Notes under the pieces: model-generated
What the model was told of the DNA's origin: nothing
Databases searched by the model: none
What the model saw: only the letters and a program-made list of their open reading frames with translations
Program-made: the position numbers and the translations under genes
NCBI RefSeq assembly: GCF_020099395.1
Contig: NZ_CP083590.1
Location: forward strand, 7,574,930 to 7,638,929
Length of the DNA: 64,000 nt
Reading direction: 5' to 3'
Source of the DNA: Streptomyces mobaraensis
GTDB taxonomy: Bacteria > Actinomycetota > Actinomycetes > Streptomycetales > Streptomycetaceae
Shown here: piece after piece, positions 45,090 to 54,432 of the stretch
How the letters are laid out: every line of letters begins with the position of its first letter
How positions within the stretch are numbered: position 1 is the first letter of the stretch

Positions 45090-45867
45090 GACCGCCGCCC
45101 ACGAGGCGCTCACCGCCAAACTCGTCCGCTTCCAGCGCCCCGAACGCGACCTCCCGTACCTCACCGGCCTCGACGAGGACCGTGTCGCCGGGCTCTTCGG
45201 CCTGACGCCACCGGCGTACCGTGACCGGCTGGCGGCCCTCGACGCGCAGACCCGCACGGCGGCGGCGGTGCTCCGCGACGCACCGGGCACCGCCGGCCTG
45301 CCGGCCCGGCTGCCCTTCGCGCCGGGGCAGCGGATCGTCGCCCTCGGCGAGAGCACCACCGCCGACCGGCTCTCCTGGCTGGAGATCCTGCGGCACCTGC
45401 TGCCCGACGGCGTCGCCGTCACCAACCTCGCCGTCTCCGGCTCCACCACCACCCAGGCCCTGGCCCAGGCCCCGGCCCTCACCCGGCTCCGGCCCGGCTG
45501 GGTACTGTGCCTGCTCGGCACCAACGACGCCCGGCGCACCGGTCCGGCCACCCTCGTCAGCGCCTCCGAGACCCGGCGCAACCTGGCGGCCCTGCGCGAA
45601 CTCACCGACGCCCGCTGGGTCTGGCTCACCCCGACACCGGTCGACGAGAAGCGGGTCGCGTCCTTCGAGCCCTTCCGCAGGGCGGGACTGACATGGGCCG
45701 GCAAGGACGTCGACGCCATCACCGCGTACCTCCTCGAACGCCCGGAACCGGCGGTCGACACCCGCCCGGCGGTCACCGGCCGTCACCTCGACGACGGCGT
45801 CCACATCACCCTCGACGGCCAACGCGAGATCACCGCCGCGGTCCTCCGCCTCCTCGCGGAGCTCTGA
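45073..45867 (+). CDS. SGNH/GDSL hydrolase
   Basis: A 264-residue SGNH-type esterase. The nucleophile block reads IVALGESTTADR (GES in place of GDS), block II the Gly in VSGSTTTQAL, block III LLGTNDARRTG with the Asn, and block V DGVHITLDG with Asp and His. An N-terminal 75-residue helical part precedes the fold. ATG 45073 lies within the end of the upstream membrane-protein gene and follows GAGGAG. It could deacylate the compound handled by the SDR; the natural substrate is unknown. Confidence 0.88.
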   Translation: MNPDRETAAHEALTAKLVRFQRPERDLPYLTGLDEDRVAGLFGLTPPAYRDRLAALDAQTRTAAAVLRDAPGTAGLPARLPFAPGQRIVALGESTTADRLSWLEILRHLLPDGVAVTNLAVSGSTTTQALAQAPALTRLRPGWVLCLLGTNDARRTGPATLVSASETRRNLAALRELTDARWVWLTPTPVDEKRVASFEPFRRAGLTWAGKDVDAITAYLLERPEPAVDTRPAVTGRHLDDGVHITLDGQREITAAVLRLLAEL

Positions 45868-46082
45868 CTGCGTGGCACTCATGGTGCGTTCCACCTGGAG
45901 GTGCGCGGCACCGCCCACACCGAGTAGAGAGGGGAAGGCATCGCCAGGCGCAGGTGGAGTCCGCCCGATGCGCACCACCAGGCGGGGGAGTGCGTTGCAT
46001 CGCGCGCAACTCAACGCATCGTGCGCGCGCCGGTTCGCACACCCGTGCGCCGTAGTCCCGGGCATCTGGTGCCTGTGGCGCG

Positions 46083-46262
46083 CTACCCGTGCGGGCGGCA
46101 CAGGTTCTCCTCGGCCGACAGCAGCCCGAGCACGGCGTGCTCCTGGTGGTGGGCGTGCCGGCGCTCCGCCAGGGCCCGGTCGTGGACAGGGCCAAGCCCC
46201 CGTGCTGTCTCTGCGGTCAAGCCGACGGCAGCGAAGTCGCCGGCGGCCTGGAGGAGCCCCAT
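46083..46262 (-). CDS. Small hypothetical ORF in frame with upstream methyltransferase stop
   Basis: Reading leftward, 59 codons from ATG 46262 (MGLLQAAGDFAAVGLTAE ... ARGLGPVHDRALAERR ... GLLSAEENLCRPHG) end at TAG 46083-46085. The composition is protein-like rather than Arg/Pro-rich noise. It is in the same frame as the methyltransferase that stops at 46320, with about 20 codons between, and has no clear ribosome-binding site. It could be a separate small protein, the tail of a decayed gene, or a C-terminal extension cut off by a stop. Confidence 0.35.
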   Translation of the reverse strand: MGLLQAAGDFAAVGLTAETARGLGPVHDRALAERRHAHHQEHAVLGLLSAEENLCRPHG

Positions 46263-46319
46263 CGCGATGTCGTGGAAACGCGGGCCGCCGACGGGGTCAG
46301 ATGGCGGCGCCCTCGTCGC

Positions 46320-47120
46320 TTACCGGACGGTGGCGGAGGTGAGGAAGTAGGTGACGGAGTACAGGAACTGGCTGCCCTCGATCGCCTTGTCGAGGAGCGT
46401 GTTGAACCGCTGGGCCTCGGACCGGTCGAGGTGGCCAAGGTCGGCGAAGACCTCGGCCCAGCTGCGGATGCCCATCGTGTCGTCGACGGTGCTCTTGTCG
46501 CGGACGAGGAGAGTACGCGGCTCGACCTCGACGTCGAGCAGACCACGCGCGGTGAGCAGGCCGGGAACGCGTCGGGCGAAGGTGCCGTGTTGGACACTGA
46601 CCCTCTGGCGCAGGTCCAGGATCTCCGCGGCCAGCTGGTGGTCCTCGATGTTCAGAGCCTGCGTCGCCGTGTCCGGGTCGCAGATGACGATGCGACCTCC
46701 CGGGCGGACGACGCGCAGCATCTCGTCCAGCGCCTGGCCGGGGCCTTGGACGTGTTGGAGGACACGGTCCGCCCACGCTCCGTCGAACGCCCCGTCTTTG
46801 AACGGAAGACGACGGCTGTCGGCAACGGCCAACCGCCGGAGGCCGGCGCGCTTCATTTCGGCGCACATGGTCTGGGACAGGTCGCAGGCGACGGCCTCGG
46901 CGCCGGTCTCGGCTTCGAGTTCGCGCACGGCATCCCCGGTGCCGGCCCCGACGTCGAGAAACCGCCGGCCGGGCTGCGCCCGAAGCAGACCGCGCAGACG
47001 CTGCTTGTAGGAGACGAAGAACGACTCGGCCCTCAGGCGGTGCAGCGTGGTGACCAGCCGCCCGGGGTCGGGGTGCGCGTCGATGTCGGAGAAGGCATGC
47101 GGCACATAAAAGTCGCCCAT
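46320..47120 (-). CDS. Class I SAM-dependent methyltransferase
   Basis: A 266-residue methyltransferase of the UbiE/Methyltransf_11-25 type. Motif I is FLDVGAGTGDAVRELE near residue 54, the acidic motif II is AVACDLSQTM, VADSRRLPFKDGAFDGAWAD is motif III-IV, and RVVRPGGRIVICDPD is the post-motif strand. The remainder resembles small-molecule methyltransferases acting on lipids or quinones; the target is not readable. ATG 47120 gives the normal start. It ends in front of a gene-poor stretch. Confidence 0.87.
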   Translation of the reverse strand: MGDFYVPHAFSDIDAHPDPGRLVTTLHRLRAESFFVSYKQRLRGLLRAQPGRRFLDVGAGTGDAVRELEAETGAEAVACDLSQTMCAEMKRAGLRRLAVADSRRLPFKDGAFDGAWADRVLQHVQGPGQALDEMLRVVRPGGRIVICDPDTATQALNIEDHQLAAEILDLRQRVSVQHGTFARRVPGLLTARGLLDVEVEPRTLLVRDKSTVDDTMGIRSWAEVFADLGHLDRSEAQRFNTLLDKAIEGSQFLYSVTYFLTSATVR

Positions 47121-47195
47121 GGACGGAGCCTACGGCTCGCGGGCGTGCCGTGCGGACGAATTCGCTCAGCCAGGAGGGCGGTCGTGCCGCCGGCG

Positions 47196-47240
47196 CGAAA
47201 GGCCCCGGCGGGGGCCCGCAGCGCGCTGCGGGGCCTTTCG
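47196..47240. terminator. Strong hairpin terminator
   Basis: CGAAAGGCCCC (47196-47206) and GGGGCCTTTCG (47230-47240) form a perfect 11-bp stem, with additional GC pairing inside the loop. It lies just beyond the stop of the DUF5954 gene (leftward) and upstream of the methyltransferase start, so it ends the DUF5954 transcript. Confidence 0.75.
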
Positions 47241-47274
47241 TTCAGCGCCTCGTCCGTCGCCTACGCCGGTGATG

Positions 47275-48369
47275 TCAGTCTTCGTTGGCGTCATCGTCGT
47301 AGTGCACGTTGCCGTCTTCGTCGAGGTAGGGGTGGATCTGCGCGGGAGGGTGGCCGTCGGTGTCGGAGGGGCGTGGCCCTTCGGGCCCGTCGGGGCCCCA
47401 GCGCAGGAGTCGGCGGGCGCGGCAGATCCGGTAGACGGTGCCGCCGGCCTCGAGCTGGTTGGCGCGTTCGGTCCGCAGCCGGTCGGCAGCCTGTGCGTAC
47501 TCGGTCAGCTCTCCGGCCGCGGGGTCGGTTCCTTGCGCGGCGATCGCGCGGGCGTCGACCGTTCTGTCGTCGCAGTCCCAGGGGATGAGGCCGCGCCGGC
47601 GGGGCTCGAGCCAGGTCAGGGCGAAGTCCAGCGACTTGCGGGCGTCGTGGGCGGTGGCGTGCGGACCGCCGCTGGCCTTCCACCCCTGCCCGTCTTGCTC
47701 CACGATCCGGAAGACGGGGGGCAGCGGCATCACGTCCGGATGGGTCGTCAGCGCCCGCCGGGAGTCCCCGCGCACGTCCTCGGGGAAGCGGCCCCCGGCG
47801 TAGCCGAGATCGCGCAGCGCCAGCCGTTCCGCGGCCTGAAGGGGCGTGATCGGCGCGTCGGGGTCCAAGACCAGGCCGTCATCGATGCGCGCGTCCCGGG
47901 CGCCGCGGTCCCAGTTGGGGACGGCGGGCTCGTAGTCGGTCGGCCGAGGCTGCTCAATCCCGTCGGGTCCCAGCCCCGTGTACTCCTCGGCCCGCACCAC
48001 CCGGTAGCGGGTCCGCAGCACGGTGAGCTCATCGACGCGTTCGCTCTCCAGCCGGGCCACCGCCGCCAGCAGGGCCCGCCGCTCCATCACGTCCTTGGCC
48101 TCGTCCTTCGCCCGGAACCACAGCAGCGAGTTGAGGCCGTCCCGGGCCAGCTGCGGAAAGCCGTCCTGCACCGCGATCACGACCCGCCACCGCTGTTCCT
48201 CGCCGGCATCCTGTGCGACGACCCCGAACAACGGCCCCCGCACCAGCACCGTGTCCACATCCAGCGCGGCGTCCAGTGCGTCGGCCTCCACGACCGCCTC
48301 CACCGGACCCTCCGGGTACCTGACCTTGATCGGCCGTACCCCGTCCGGCGTCGTCTCCCCATGACTCAT
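47275..48369 (-). CDS. DUF5954 family protein
   Basis: A 364-residue soluble protein of the Streptomyces DUF5954 family. Conserved blocks are PVEAVVEADALDAAL near residue 20, GPLFGVVAQDAGEEQRWRVV near 45, LNSLLWFRAKDEA near 80, and ERVDELTVLRTRYRVVRAEE near 112. The C-terminal third is more variable and very acidic. Function unknown. A truncated, frameshifted second copy lies at 53273-53912 in the same orientation, about 5.5 kb to the right. ATG 48369 is chosen over an upstream frame start. Confidence 0.82.
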   Translation of the reverse strand: MSHGETTPDGVRPIKVRYPEGPVEAVVEADALDAALDVDTVLVRGPLFGVVAQDAGEEQRWRVVIAVQDGFPQLARDGLNSLLWFRAKDEAKDVMERRALLAAVARLESERVDELTVLRTRYRVVRAEEYTGLGPDGIEQPRPTDYEPAVPNWDRGARDARIDDGLVLDPDAPITPLQAAERLALRDLGYAGGRFPEDVRGDSRRALTTHPDVMPLPPVFRIVEQDGQGWKASGGPHATAHDARKSLDFALTWLEPRRRGLIPWDCDDRTVDARAIAAQGTDPAAGELTEYAQAADRLRTERANQLEAGGTVYRICRARRLLRWGPDGPEGPRPSDTDGHPPAQIHPYLDEDGNVHYDDDANED

Positions 48370-48589
48370 GCGCCCATCCTGCCGACCACAGCTTGAGCGC
48401 ACGTGCGTTTCCTGATTCTCAGGACTGGGATGTGCCCGTGTGGGACGGTGGTGCCCCGCTTCCTCCCCCGCAGGCGGAGAGGCGCCATCGCTTCCGGCCG
48501 GTGTTCGTCGGGCCGGCTGCGGCTAAAGGGCGGCGAGAGCGGGGAGCGCCGGCCCTTCTCCACCGCGCGCAGCTGCCCCCAGCCGACCT

Positions 48590-49181
48590 CGGCGCGAGTG
48601 GCGGGCGGGGCCCGGGTGGCGGGTGGTCAGCAGCGCGGTACTCGGCGGTGGCATCGGTGAACGGTCCTGGGTCCTCAACGCCCAGGTCCCGCACGGCTAC
48701 CGGCGCACCGACCCGGACCGGCACCTCGCCGCCCTGGCCTCCGGGGCGGGCGCGCGCGGGCCGGGCGTGGGTCTGCTCACGGCCGCGGACGTCCGGGCCC
48801 ACGGCCACGCGCGCGACGGCGGGGCCGAGGCGGTCGTCACCGCGGGGCTTGGAGTGCGCGGCTGGGCCGCCGCACTGCCGACGGCACGACCGCCGCCCCC
48901 GGCCTGGCACCATCAACATCGTCCTCGCCGTCCCGGCCCCCCTGACCGACGCGGCACTGGTCAACGCCGTGGCCACGGCCACCGAGGCCAAGGTGCAAGC
49001 CCTGCTCGACGCCGGGTTCGACTGCTCCGGCACACCCACCGACGCGGTCTGCGTCGCCGCGCACGCTCCGCGCCCCGGCGAGGAACCCCACGCCTTCGCC
49101 GGCCCCCGATCTCTGTGGGGCTCCCGCCTCGCCCGAGCCGTCCACACCGCCGTCCGGGACGCAGCCGGGGCGCACTACTGA
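48590..49181 (+). pseudogene. cbiZ: Frameshifted adenosylcobinamide amidohydrolase
   Basis: Pieces in successive frames give one CbiZ protein: WRAGPGWRVVSSAVLGGGIG and LNAQVPHGYRR in the first frame (GTG 48623), TADGTTAAPG in a second, then PGTINIVLAVPAPLTDAALV, ATEAKVQALLDAGFDCSGTP and TDAVCVAAHAPRPGEE in the third, ending at 49181. Two frame changes fall near 48,880 and 48,900, and the first 20 or so residues are missing. CbiZ salvages cobinamide by removing the aminopropanol side chain. As sequenced it cannot make the enzyme. Confidence 0.72.
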
Positions 49182-49208
49182 GCTTGTGGGCGAGGTGTGG
49201 TGCTATCC

Positions 49209-49640
49209 CCGCCTGCCTGCTACAAACCCGGCGAGCGGTCTCGAACCTCCCACGCGGTCTGCGAGTACAACGGCCGCAAGGACCAGCCCAAGGGCTTCGG
49301 ATGGCGCGACTTCCGCAGCCTGCTCATACGCGCCCGCGTCCTGGGCTCGGTGGCCCAATCATCCTGGTATGCGCCTGCGTCCGGATCCACCTAACGGCCC
49401 CGCTTCGGGAGTTCACCGCCGTGAATGCCGACTGGCTCACCGTCTTCGAGCTGTCCGCATACTCACCGGCCGCCATCGGCAGGAGGGCATCTGATCACTT
49501 GTCAGACGCGACGTCGGCAACCTCACCGCAGCCGACCTCGGCGCCGGATCACGAAGGCCGTCAAACGCAGGCTCAAGCAGATCCAATACTTCCCGGGCCT
49601 GGTCGGCGGTTGCGTCGTCGGTACCGTCTTGGCTCTCAGA
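49209..49640 (+). pseudogene. IS630-family transposase remnant
   Basis: Fragments in changing frames match the C-terminal half of an IS630-type transposase: CYKPGERSR, FGWRDFRSLLIRA, PLREFTAVNADWLTVFEL, then KAVKRRLKQIQYFPGLVGG. The catalytic DDE centre is damaged: the segment that should read as VWDN and the later YAPELNP-type motif are altered (ILVCACVRIHL, AYSPAAIG). It follows the broken cbiZ directly and is certainly inactive. Confidence 0.6.
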
Positions 49641-49649
49641 ATGTGGTCA

Positions 49650-50145
49650 TCAGAAGCTGCCGAAGAAGCGATGCCACCAACTGGGCCGCTGGACATGCGA
49701 AGGCAACTGGCTGGGCCCGTCGTAATCGCGTTCCAGTAGTTCTTCGGGAAGTACCACATACCCGAGATCGGCCAGTGCCCATTCGACCTTGGCGAGATCG
49801 GCGGCATCCAGCTCGCCCTGGGCCTGGGCATCCTCTGTGCCGAGGAAGGCTCCTGGGTTCTCGGCACAGATGAGGGCGAGGGACCCGAACTTGCTCACGC
49901 AGGCCACGATCCGAGTCCCACGCAAGGTTGCTTCCGCGGGCACGACGACACGTCCGTACTCGCTGGAGTCCTGGGTGTCCCGCTCGGCAGTGAGTTGTGA
50001 AGTCGGCCTCAAGCCGTGCCACCAGGTCGCCGAACAGGGCAGCCGTCCGGGTGCGATCGCAGCCGGACGGCCACTCCAGCCACTCCGGGTCATCGAGCTT
50101 GACCAGTATCGTCAGCAGATCCGCCTCGCTCTTCATCACCGGCAC
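49650..50145 (-). pseudogene. Hypothetical protein gene with one frameshift
   Basis: Leftward from 50145, MKSEADLLTILVKLDDPEW and TRTAALFGDLVARLEADF are followed, after a single frame change near 49,985-50,000, by DTQDSSEYGRVVVPAEATL, ACVSKFGSLALICAENPG and a C terminus DLGYVVLPEELLERDYDGP then WWHRFFGSF. Joined, the product would be about 165 residues, soluble and acidic. I do not recognise the family; the look is of a small immunity-type or housekeeping hypothetical. Confidence 0.55.
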
Positions 50146-50309
50146 ATTGTGGGCGTGAGCATCGAACCTGGATCCCTACGGGGTACGGCCGCGCGACTTG
50201 CCGAACCTCATACCGCCGACAACACCCATTCATGTTCGACAGCAACAAAGGGGGAGGGGCAATGAAGGGGACCGCCTCGGAGAGAGCGCGACGTCCTTCG
50301 ATTGCGGGG

Positions 50310-50891
50310 TCAGGACCCGTCCTGCCCGGCGATGCGCAGTGCGACCGCGATGTGGCTGTATCCAGGGATAGTCGGCTCGCCGGCTTTCTCGTAGCGCACA
50401 GCGTCGGCTATGCCGAGCTTCTCGCCCGACGGGAGTGCCCTGTTCGTCGTCCACAGAAGCATGCGCAGGTGGTCGTCCTGGACGCCAAGAAGCGGGGCGG
50501 CGGGCTGCAACGGCTGGCCGGTGCGCACCCGCCAGTCGGCCACCGCGGCCCAGAAAGCGTTCAGAGTGTCCCAGCAGATCGTGTTGCGGGGCCCGAGGAG
50601 CAGACGTATCTCGTCAGCGGACCGGAGAACGTCGAGGCCGTGGGAGACGAGGTTTTGGAGGTCCTCCAGAAACGTGACGACGAACTCGTACTCTGCCTCT
50701 TCGCCCAGAAGGTCTTCGACGACCGACAGAACCTCGACGGTCGCGCTGTGACCCTTCCGGGCGACCCGAAAGGCGACCTGTCGGCAGACGTCGAGGTCGT
50801 CGGTGCCGTCAACCGATCCCGGCGTGACGCCCGCCAAACTGAGGAGCCGTTGCGACCGCCCTGCCGGTCGTCGGCGCCACGGGAAGCGCAT
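50310..50891 (-). CDS. Hypothetical protein
   Basis: A 193-residue soluble protein. It is largely alpha-helical by eye (ATVEVLSVVEDLLGEEAEYE, FVVTFLEDLQNLVSHGLDVL) with a conserved-looking RLLLGPRNTICWDTLNAFW block. No domain recognised. ATG 50891 follows AGGAAAGGGACACT, a good ribosome-binding site, and the frame is intact, unlike those of its neighbours. The C-terminal segment GYSHIAVALRIAGQD may form a final strand-helix. Confidence 0.65.
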   Translation of the reverse strand: MRFPWRRRPAGRSQRLLSLAGVTPGSVDGTDDLDVCRQVAFRVARKGHSATVEVLSVVEDLLGEEAEYEFVVTFLEDLQNLVSHGLDVLRSADEIRLLLGPRNTICWDTLNAFWAAVADWRVRTGQPLQPAAPLLGVQDDHLRMLLWTTNRALPSGEKLGIADAVRYEKAGEPTIPGYSHIAVALRIAGQDGS

Positions 50892-51223
50892 AGTGTCCCT
50901 TTCCTATGTAAATAGAAATTGCGACTGCTCAGCATGACATGGCCGGAGTGCCTCCAACGCATTGACGACCCCGCTGGGACGGCGCCCATAGCGCCCGGCG
51001 TACGCTCTGCAGGCAGTCGACCGGTGACAGCAGGCGGCACGGTGAACGGTAGCGGGCTGGCCCTGACGTCACGGCGCGTAAGGATGTGCGGTGCTCCACC
51101 GACACCTCACTCTCACGCGTGGCTGATCTCCGTCCTGACCGTGTCGACCGGCGCCTGTGCCGAAGCGGCGGATGCCGTCCACCAGCCGATCGCCGCCGCT
51201 CCACCTGGTAGGACGCCGAGGCA
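50892..51223. other. Intergenic region, nothing recognised
   Basis: 332 bp. It must hold the promoter of the leftward gene at 50310-50891; an AT-richer patch (near 50,905-50,935) lies just upstream of that start. No other feature is supported. Confidence 0.35.
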
Positions 51224-51529
51224 GTGGTCGACCCGATCGCCTGGGCTTTCCGCTGGACGGTCGACGAACCGCCGCTCCATCCGGGGGAGGAGCGGGTGAC
51301 CGAGCTCGATGAGACGCACCACGGCCGGCTGCTCGCTTTCCTCAGCGCACACAGCCCGGCCCGCTCCACCCAGATAGCGGTGCGTGTGGGCACAGTCGTC
51401 GCCTTGCTGACCTATCAAAACGCGGATAAAAACCCAGATAACGCTCGTGTTCTTCTTCCCCTGGCCCGTGCGCAGGCCGATCGCCTGCTGCGCGCACAAC
51501 AGGGCGGAGAACCCGGATCACCCTCCTGA
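51224..51529 (+). CDS. Small hypothetical protein
   Basis: A 101-codon ORF starting at GTG 51224: VDPIAWAFRWTVDEPPLHPG ... LDETHHGRLLAFLSAH ... TQIAVRVGTVVALLTYQNAD ... LARAQADRLLRAQQGGE. Composition and helix pattern are protein-like. No signal peptide, no recognised domain. The ribosome-binding site is poor and the gene lies in a degenerate region, so it may be the tail of an older gene. Confidence 0.4.
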   Translation: MVDPIAWAFRWTVDEPPLHPGEERVTELDETHHGRLLAFLSAHSPARSTQIAVRVGTVVALLTYQNADKNPDNARVLLPLARAQADRLLRAQQGGEPGSPS

Positions 51530-52179
51530 TCCCCTGTTGCGGGCGATACCCCGGCCCACGAAAGCTTCGCTGCCCGGCAGTGCCCGGGGGGCTTTCTCAT
51601 CTCGCGCGCTACAGCAGCAAAGGCCAAGAACCCGGCCTGCCGTATCAGGAGCGGGTCGGGCCGAGGAACGGCTGAACCGTTGGCTGGACGGTTGCTCCGA
51701 GCGAGGGGTCGAGGGGATGACCGAAGGTGGGCGCCCCCCCCACATCGGATGCCGCCCGTTCGCGCAGGTCAGGCTCTGTGGGTAAGCCGTCCGGAGGCGG
51801 CGACACCTCTTCCCGACGCGACAGCAGTGAGGAAGAGGTGTGATACAGCCGGGCCGGGTGGCTTCCCCCGTCACTCTGACCGCTGAAGCGGTGCCCGTAC
51901 GGCCGAACACTGCTGGCAGCACGGGGCCGTTGTGCTTCTGGACGTGGGGATGAATCAGCTTCCGCCCGCCGGGAACGCCCAGGACGACGCGGTGGTGCCG
52001 GCGCCTCCTGCGAAGCCGATGCTCAAGCAGCCGCATGACATGCTTCCCGGCCCCGGTGCGCTGCTTGGCGCTCTGGAATTCGACGGGAGCCGGCGGCTGA
52101 TGGCCGGGCCGAGGTTGCTTTCTCCGCGGCTCGGCCGTGGCGCCCAGCTGTCCGGATCCTGTTGTGCTCCTGGACGGAT
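51530..52179. other. Degenerate stretch, no supported gene
   Basis: 650 bp with many short overlapping frames, none convincing. I see no RNA gene, no transposase motif and no strong repeat. It is probably eroded DNA between plasmid-type genes. Confidence 0.3.
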
Positions 52180-52640
52180 ATGGCCGCTGCCCCTCTCGCG
52201 GTCTTCGGAGAGGTACGGCATCCTCGGCCGGATACCGGCTCGGCCTGTGCGGGGGAGGGGAGTGGTCTGGCGCTGTGGTGGGCGGCGGCCTTATGGGGGT
52301 CGTCCGGCGCGGCTGCGGTGGAGGGTCTGGTCCTGTACCGCGCGATCCACCGGGTCAAGGACTTCCCCTGGCGCAAGGAAGGCGAAGCCGCCTTCGCCGC
52401 CCACCTGGCCTCCGTAGTCATCCGGGTCGTGCTGGGCGGTGGCCTCGCGGCCGCCTTCGGAGCGTCGGCACAAGTCGCCGGCCCACTGGGCGCCCTCGCG
52501 GCCGGGATCGCCGCCCCGAAGACCGTTGTTTCCGGCAGGGCCTGGCCCACCAGGCAGTGGAACCCCTGCCGCAGACAGCCCCGAGCACGTCCGCGCAGAC
52601 GGCCAAAGCTTCCGCGCAAGGAGGTCCCGGTGCGGCCTGA
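52180..52640 (+). pseudogene. Membrane-protein gene with a probable frameshift
   Basis: From ATG 52180 one frame gives a membrane protein: LALWWAAALWGSSGAAAVEG, LYRAIHRVKDFPWRKEGEAA, HLASVVIRVVLGGGLAAAFG, GPLGALAAGIAAPKTV. Near 52,520-52,535 the coding sense passes to the next frame (RQGLAHQAVEPLPQTAPST, ASAQGGPGAA), ending at TGA 52640. The joined product would be about 153 residues with two to three transmembrane helices. Such proteins occur in Streptomyces plasmid and ICE regions; function unknown. Confidence 0.5.
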
Positions 52641-52887
52641 CTCCTTCGGCTCTCAGCTGTGCGCCGCCCCGGCACGCACTACTCCAGCCTTCCAGAAAGC
52701 CCCCCGTCCTGCCCGCACGGGCTTCCTCAACCAGCTCGCCGGCGCCCTCGCTCGGGGCCACCCCCGCATCCCGCAGCGCCCCGGCCACCGCGCAGCCGCC
52801 CCGCCCGGACGGTTCTCCTGTGGCCCAACCCGAGCCTGACACGCGGCAGCGCGATCGCAGGCCCGGCACAGGCCCGAACCGCCGCTG

Positions 52888-53073
52888 CCGGATTACGAGG
52901 GGCGGCTGCTGACCGTCGCCGAAGTCGCCTCCACCCTGCGCGTGTCGAAGATGACCGTGTACAGGCTGGTACACGCCGGGTATCTCCCGGCCATCCGCGT
53001 AGGGCGCGCCTTCAGGGTGCCGGAGGAGGCGGTGCACGACTATCTGCGGGAGAGCCTGCGCAGCGTGAGCTGA
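52888..53073 (+). CDS. Excisionase-like HTH protein lacking a clear start codon
   Basis: A 61-codon reading ending at TGA 53071: DYEGRLLTVAEVASTLRVSK, MTVYRLVHAGYLPAIRVGR and FRVPEEAVHDYLRESLRSVS. This is a complete MerR/BldC-like excisionase HTH. In frame from the preceding stop (52837-52839) there is no ATG, GTG or TTG before the HTH, only CTG, so either CTG is used or the 5' end is damaged. Such genes accompany integrases of actinobacterial mobile elements; no integrase gene is nearby. Confidence 0.55.
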   Translation, partial: PDYEGRLLTVAEVASTLRVSKMTVYRLVHAGYLPAIRVGRAFRVPEEAVHDYLRESLRSVS

Positions 53074-53272
53074 GCCGTCGGCCGCGCCCCGTGGCCGAGC
53101 GGCGGCCGAAGCGCAGACGCCCCAAACCGCACAGGAGGTTCGGGACCGGCCGGCGCCGGTACTGCCGGGTTCCGAGCGTGTCGCACCAGCCGAACGGCAT
53201 GGGCTCCCATGGGGACGGGTTTCAAGATCTGCGACACGCTGGGCCCGGTGCCCTGCCGCCGTAACAGATAGA

Positions 53273-53912
53273 ACGGCCTACCGGGTGGGTCGTCAGCGCC
53301 CGCTGGGAGTCCCCGCGCACGTCCTCGGGGAAGCGGCCCCCGGCGTAGCCGAGATCGCGCAGTGCCAGCCGTTCCGCTGCCTGGGCGGGTGCGATGGGTG
53401 CTTCGGGGTCCAGGACCAGGCCGTCGTCGATGCTCGCGTCCCGGGCGCCGCGGTCCCAGTTGGGGACGGGGGTTCGGAGTCGGTGGGCCGGGGTTGCCCG
53501 ATGCCGTCGCACCCCAGCCCTGTGTACTCCTCGGCGCGCCATCCGGTAGCGGGGTCCCGAGCACGGTGAGGTCATCGACGCGCTCGCTCTCCAGCCGGGT
53601 CACGGCCGCCAGCAGGGCACGCCGCTCCGCCGGGTTCTGTGCCTCGTCCTTGGCCCGGAACCACAGCAGTGAGTTGAGGCCGTCCCGGGCCGGCTGCGGA
53701 CAGCCGTCCTGCACCGCGACCACGACCCGCCACCGCGGTGCCTCGCCGGCGTCCTGTGAGACGACCCCGGACAACGGTACCCGCGCCAGCACGCTGTCCA
53801 TATCCAGCGCGGCGTCGAGTGCGTCGGCCTCCACGACCGCCTCCACAGGACCTTCCGGACACTTGACCAAGATCGGCCGCACCCGGTCCGGCCTCATCTT
53901 CCTGTGACCCAT
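53273..53912 (-). pseudogene. Truncated, frameshifted second DUF5954 copy
   Basis: The sequence repeats the first 60 per cent of the DUF5954 gene at 47275-48369. From ATG 53912, PVEAVVEADALDAALDMDSV, LNSLLWFRAKDEAQNPAERR and ERVDDLTVLGT are in one frame; then the frame shifts near 53,560-53,575 and VPNWDRGARDASIDDGLVLD, AERLALRDLGYAGGRFPEDV and DSQRALTTHP continue in another before homology stops near 53,275. Same strand as the first copy, so it is a direct duplication whose 3' part was lost. Confidence 0.85.
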
Positions 53913-54066
53913 GAGCTCATCCCGCCGACCGCAGCCTGCGCGCATGAGGGGTTTGCCGATTCCTCGGCGTGCGACACGCCCGGCCCGGGACGGCGGCACC
54001 TTCCCCTCGCGCCCGTTTGGCTAACATTGCAACAAGTTGGATAGTTCTTCTTTGGGGAGGTGGGCG

Positions 54067-54432
54067 GTGCTGCAGATCCAGATCGGTGCCGAACGCGCTG
54101 CGGACGCGGACGACCGCCTGGGGCGTGTCACCTTGGGGTGGCGCCCCGGGATGAGCGAGGACGAGGCGTGGGCAGCGGGCCGGGGCATCTGGAAGTTCAA
54201 TGCCGACCGGGCTCTCTCGCAGGACGAGGTGCAGATCATCAACACCGAGGGCACCGTCCTCGTGGTCGCGCGGATCACCGGGATCTCCAAACACGGCGAC
54301 CGCTACGCCCTCGAAGGCACCCTCCTGCACGGCGACCCGCGCGTCGGCCGGCCCACCCCCAGCCCGCACCTTTCCCGTAACCCCGTCACCTACATCCCCC
54401 ATACATCCCCGGGGGAGTGGACAGGTGAGTGA
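54067..54432 (+). CDS. Conserved hypothetical, first gene of the tap/tpg-like operon
   Basis: A 121-residue soluble protein: [38 protein letters not shown], then [20 protein letters not shown] and SRNPVTYIP at the end. It looks like a small alpha-beta DNA- or protein-binding module known to me only as a hypothetical of Streptomyces plasmids. GTG 54067 follows GGGGAGGTGGG; the AT-rich TAACATTGCAACAAGTTGG just upstream is a candidate promoter or operator. Its stop overlaps the start of the Tap-like gene by eight bases, so it is probably part of the same telomere-maintenance operon. Confidence 0.72.
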   Translation: MLQIQIGAERAADADDRLGRVTLGWRPGMSEDEAWAAGRGIWKFNADRALSQDEVQIINTEGTVLVVARITGISKHGDRYALEGTLLHGDPRVGRPTPSPHLSRNPVTYIPHTSPGEWTGE

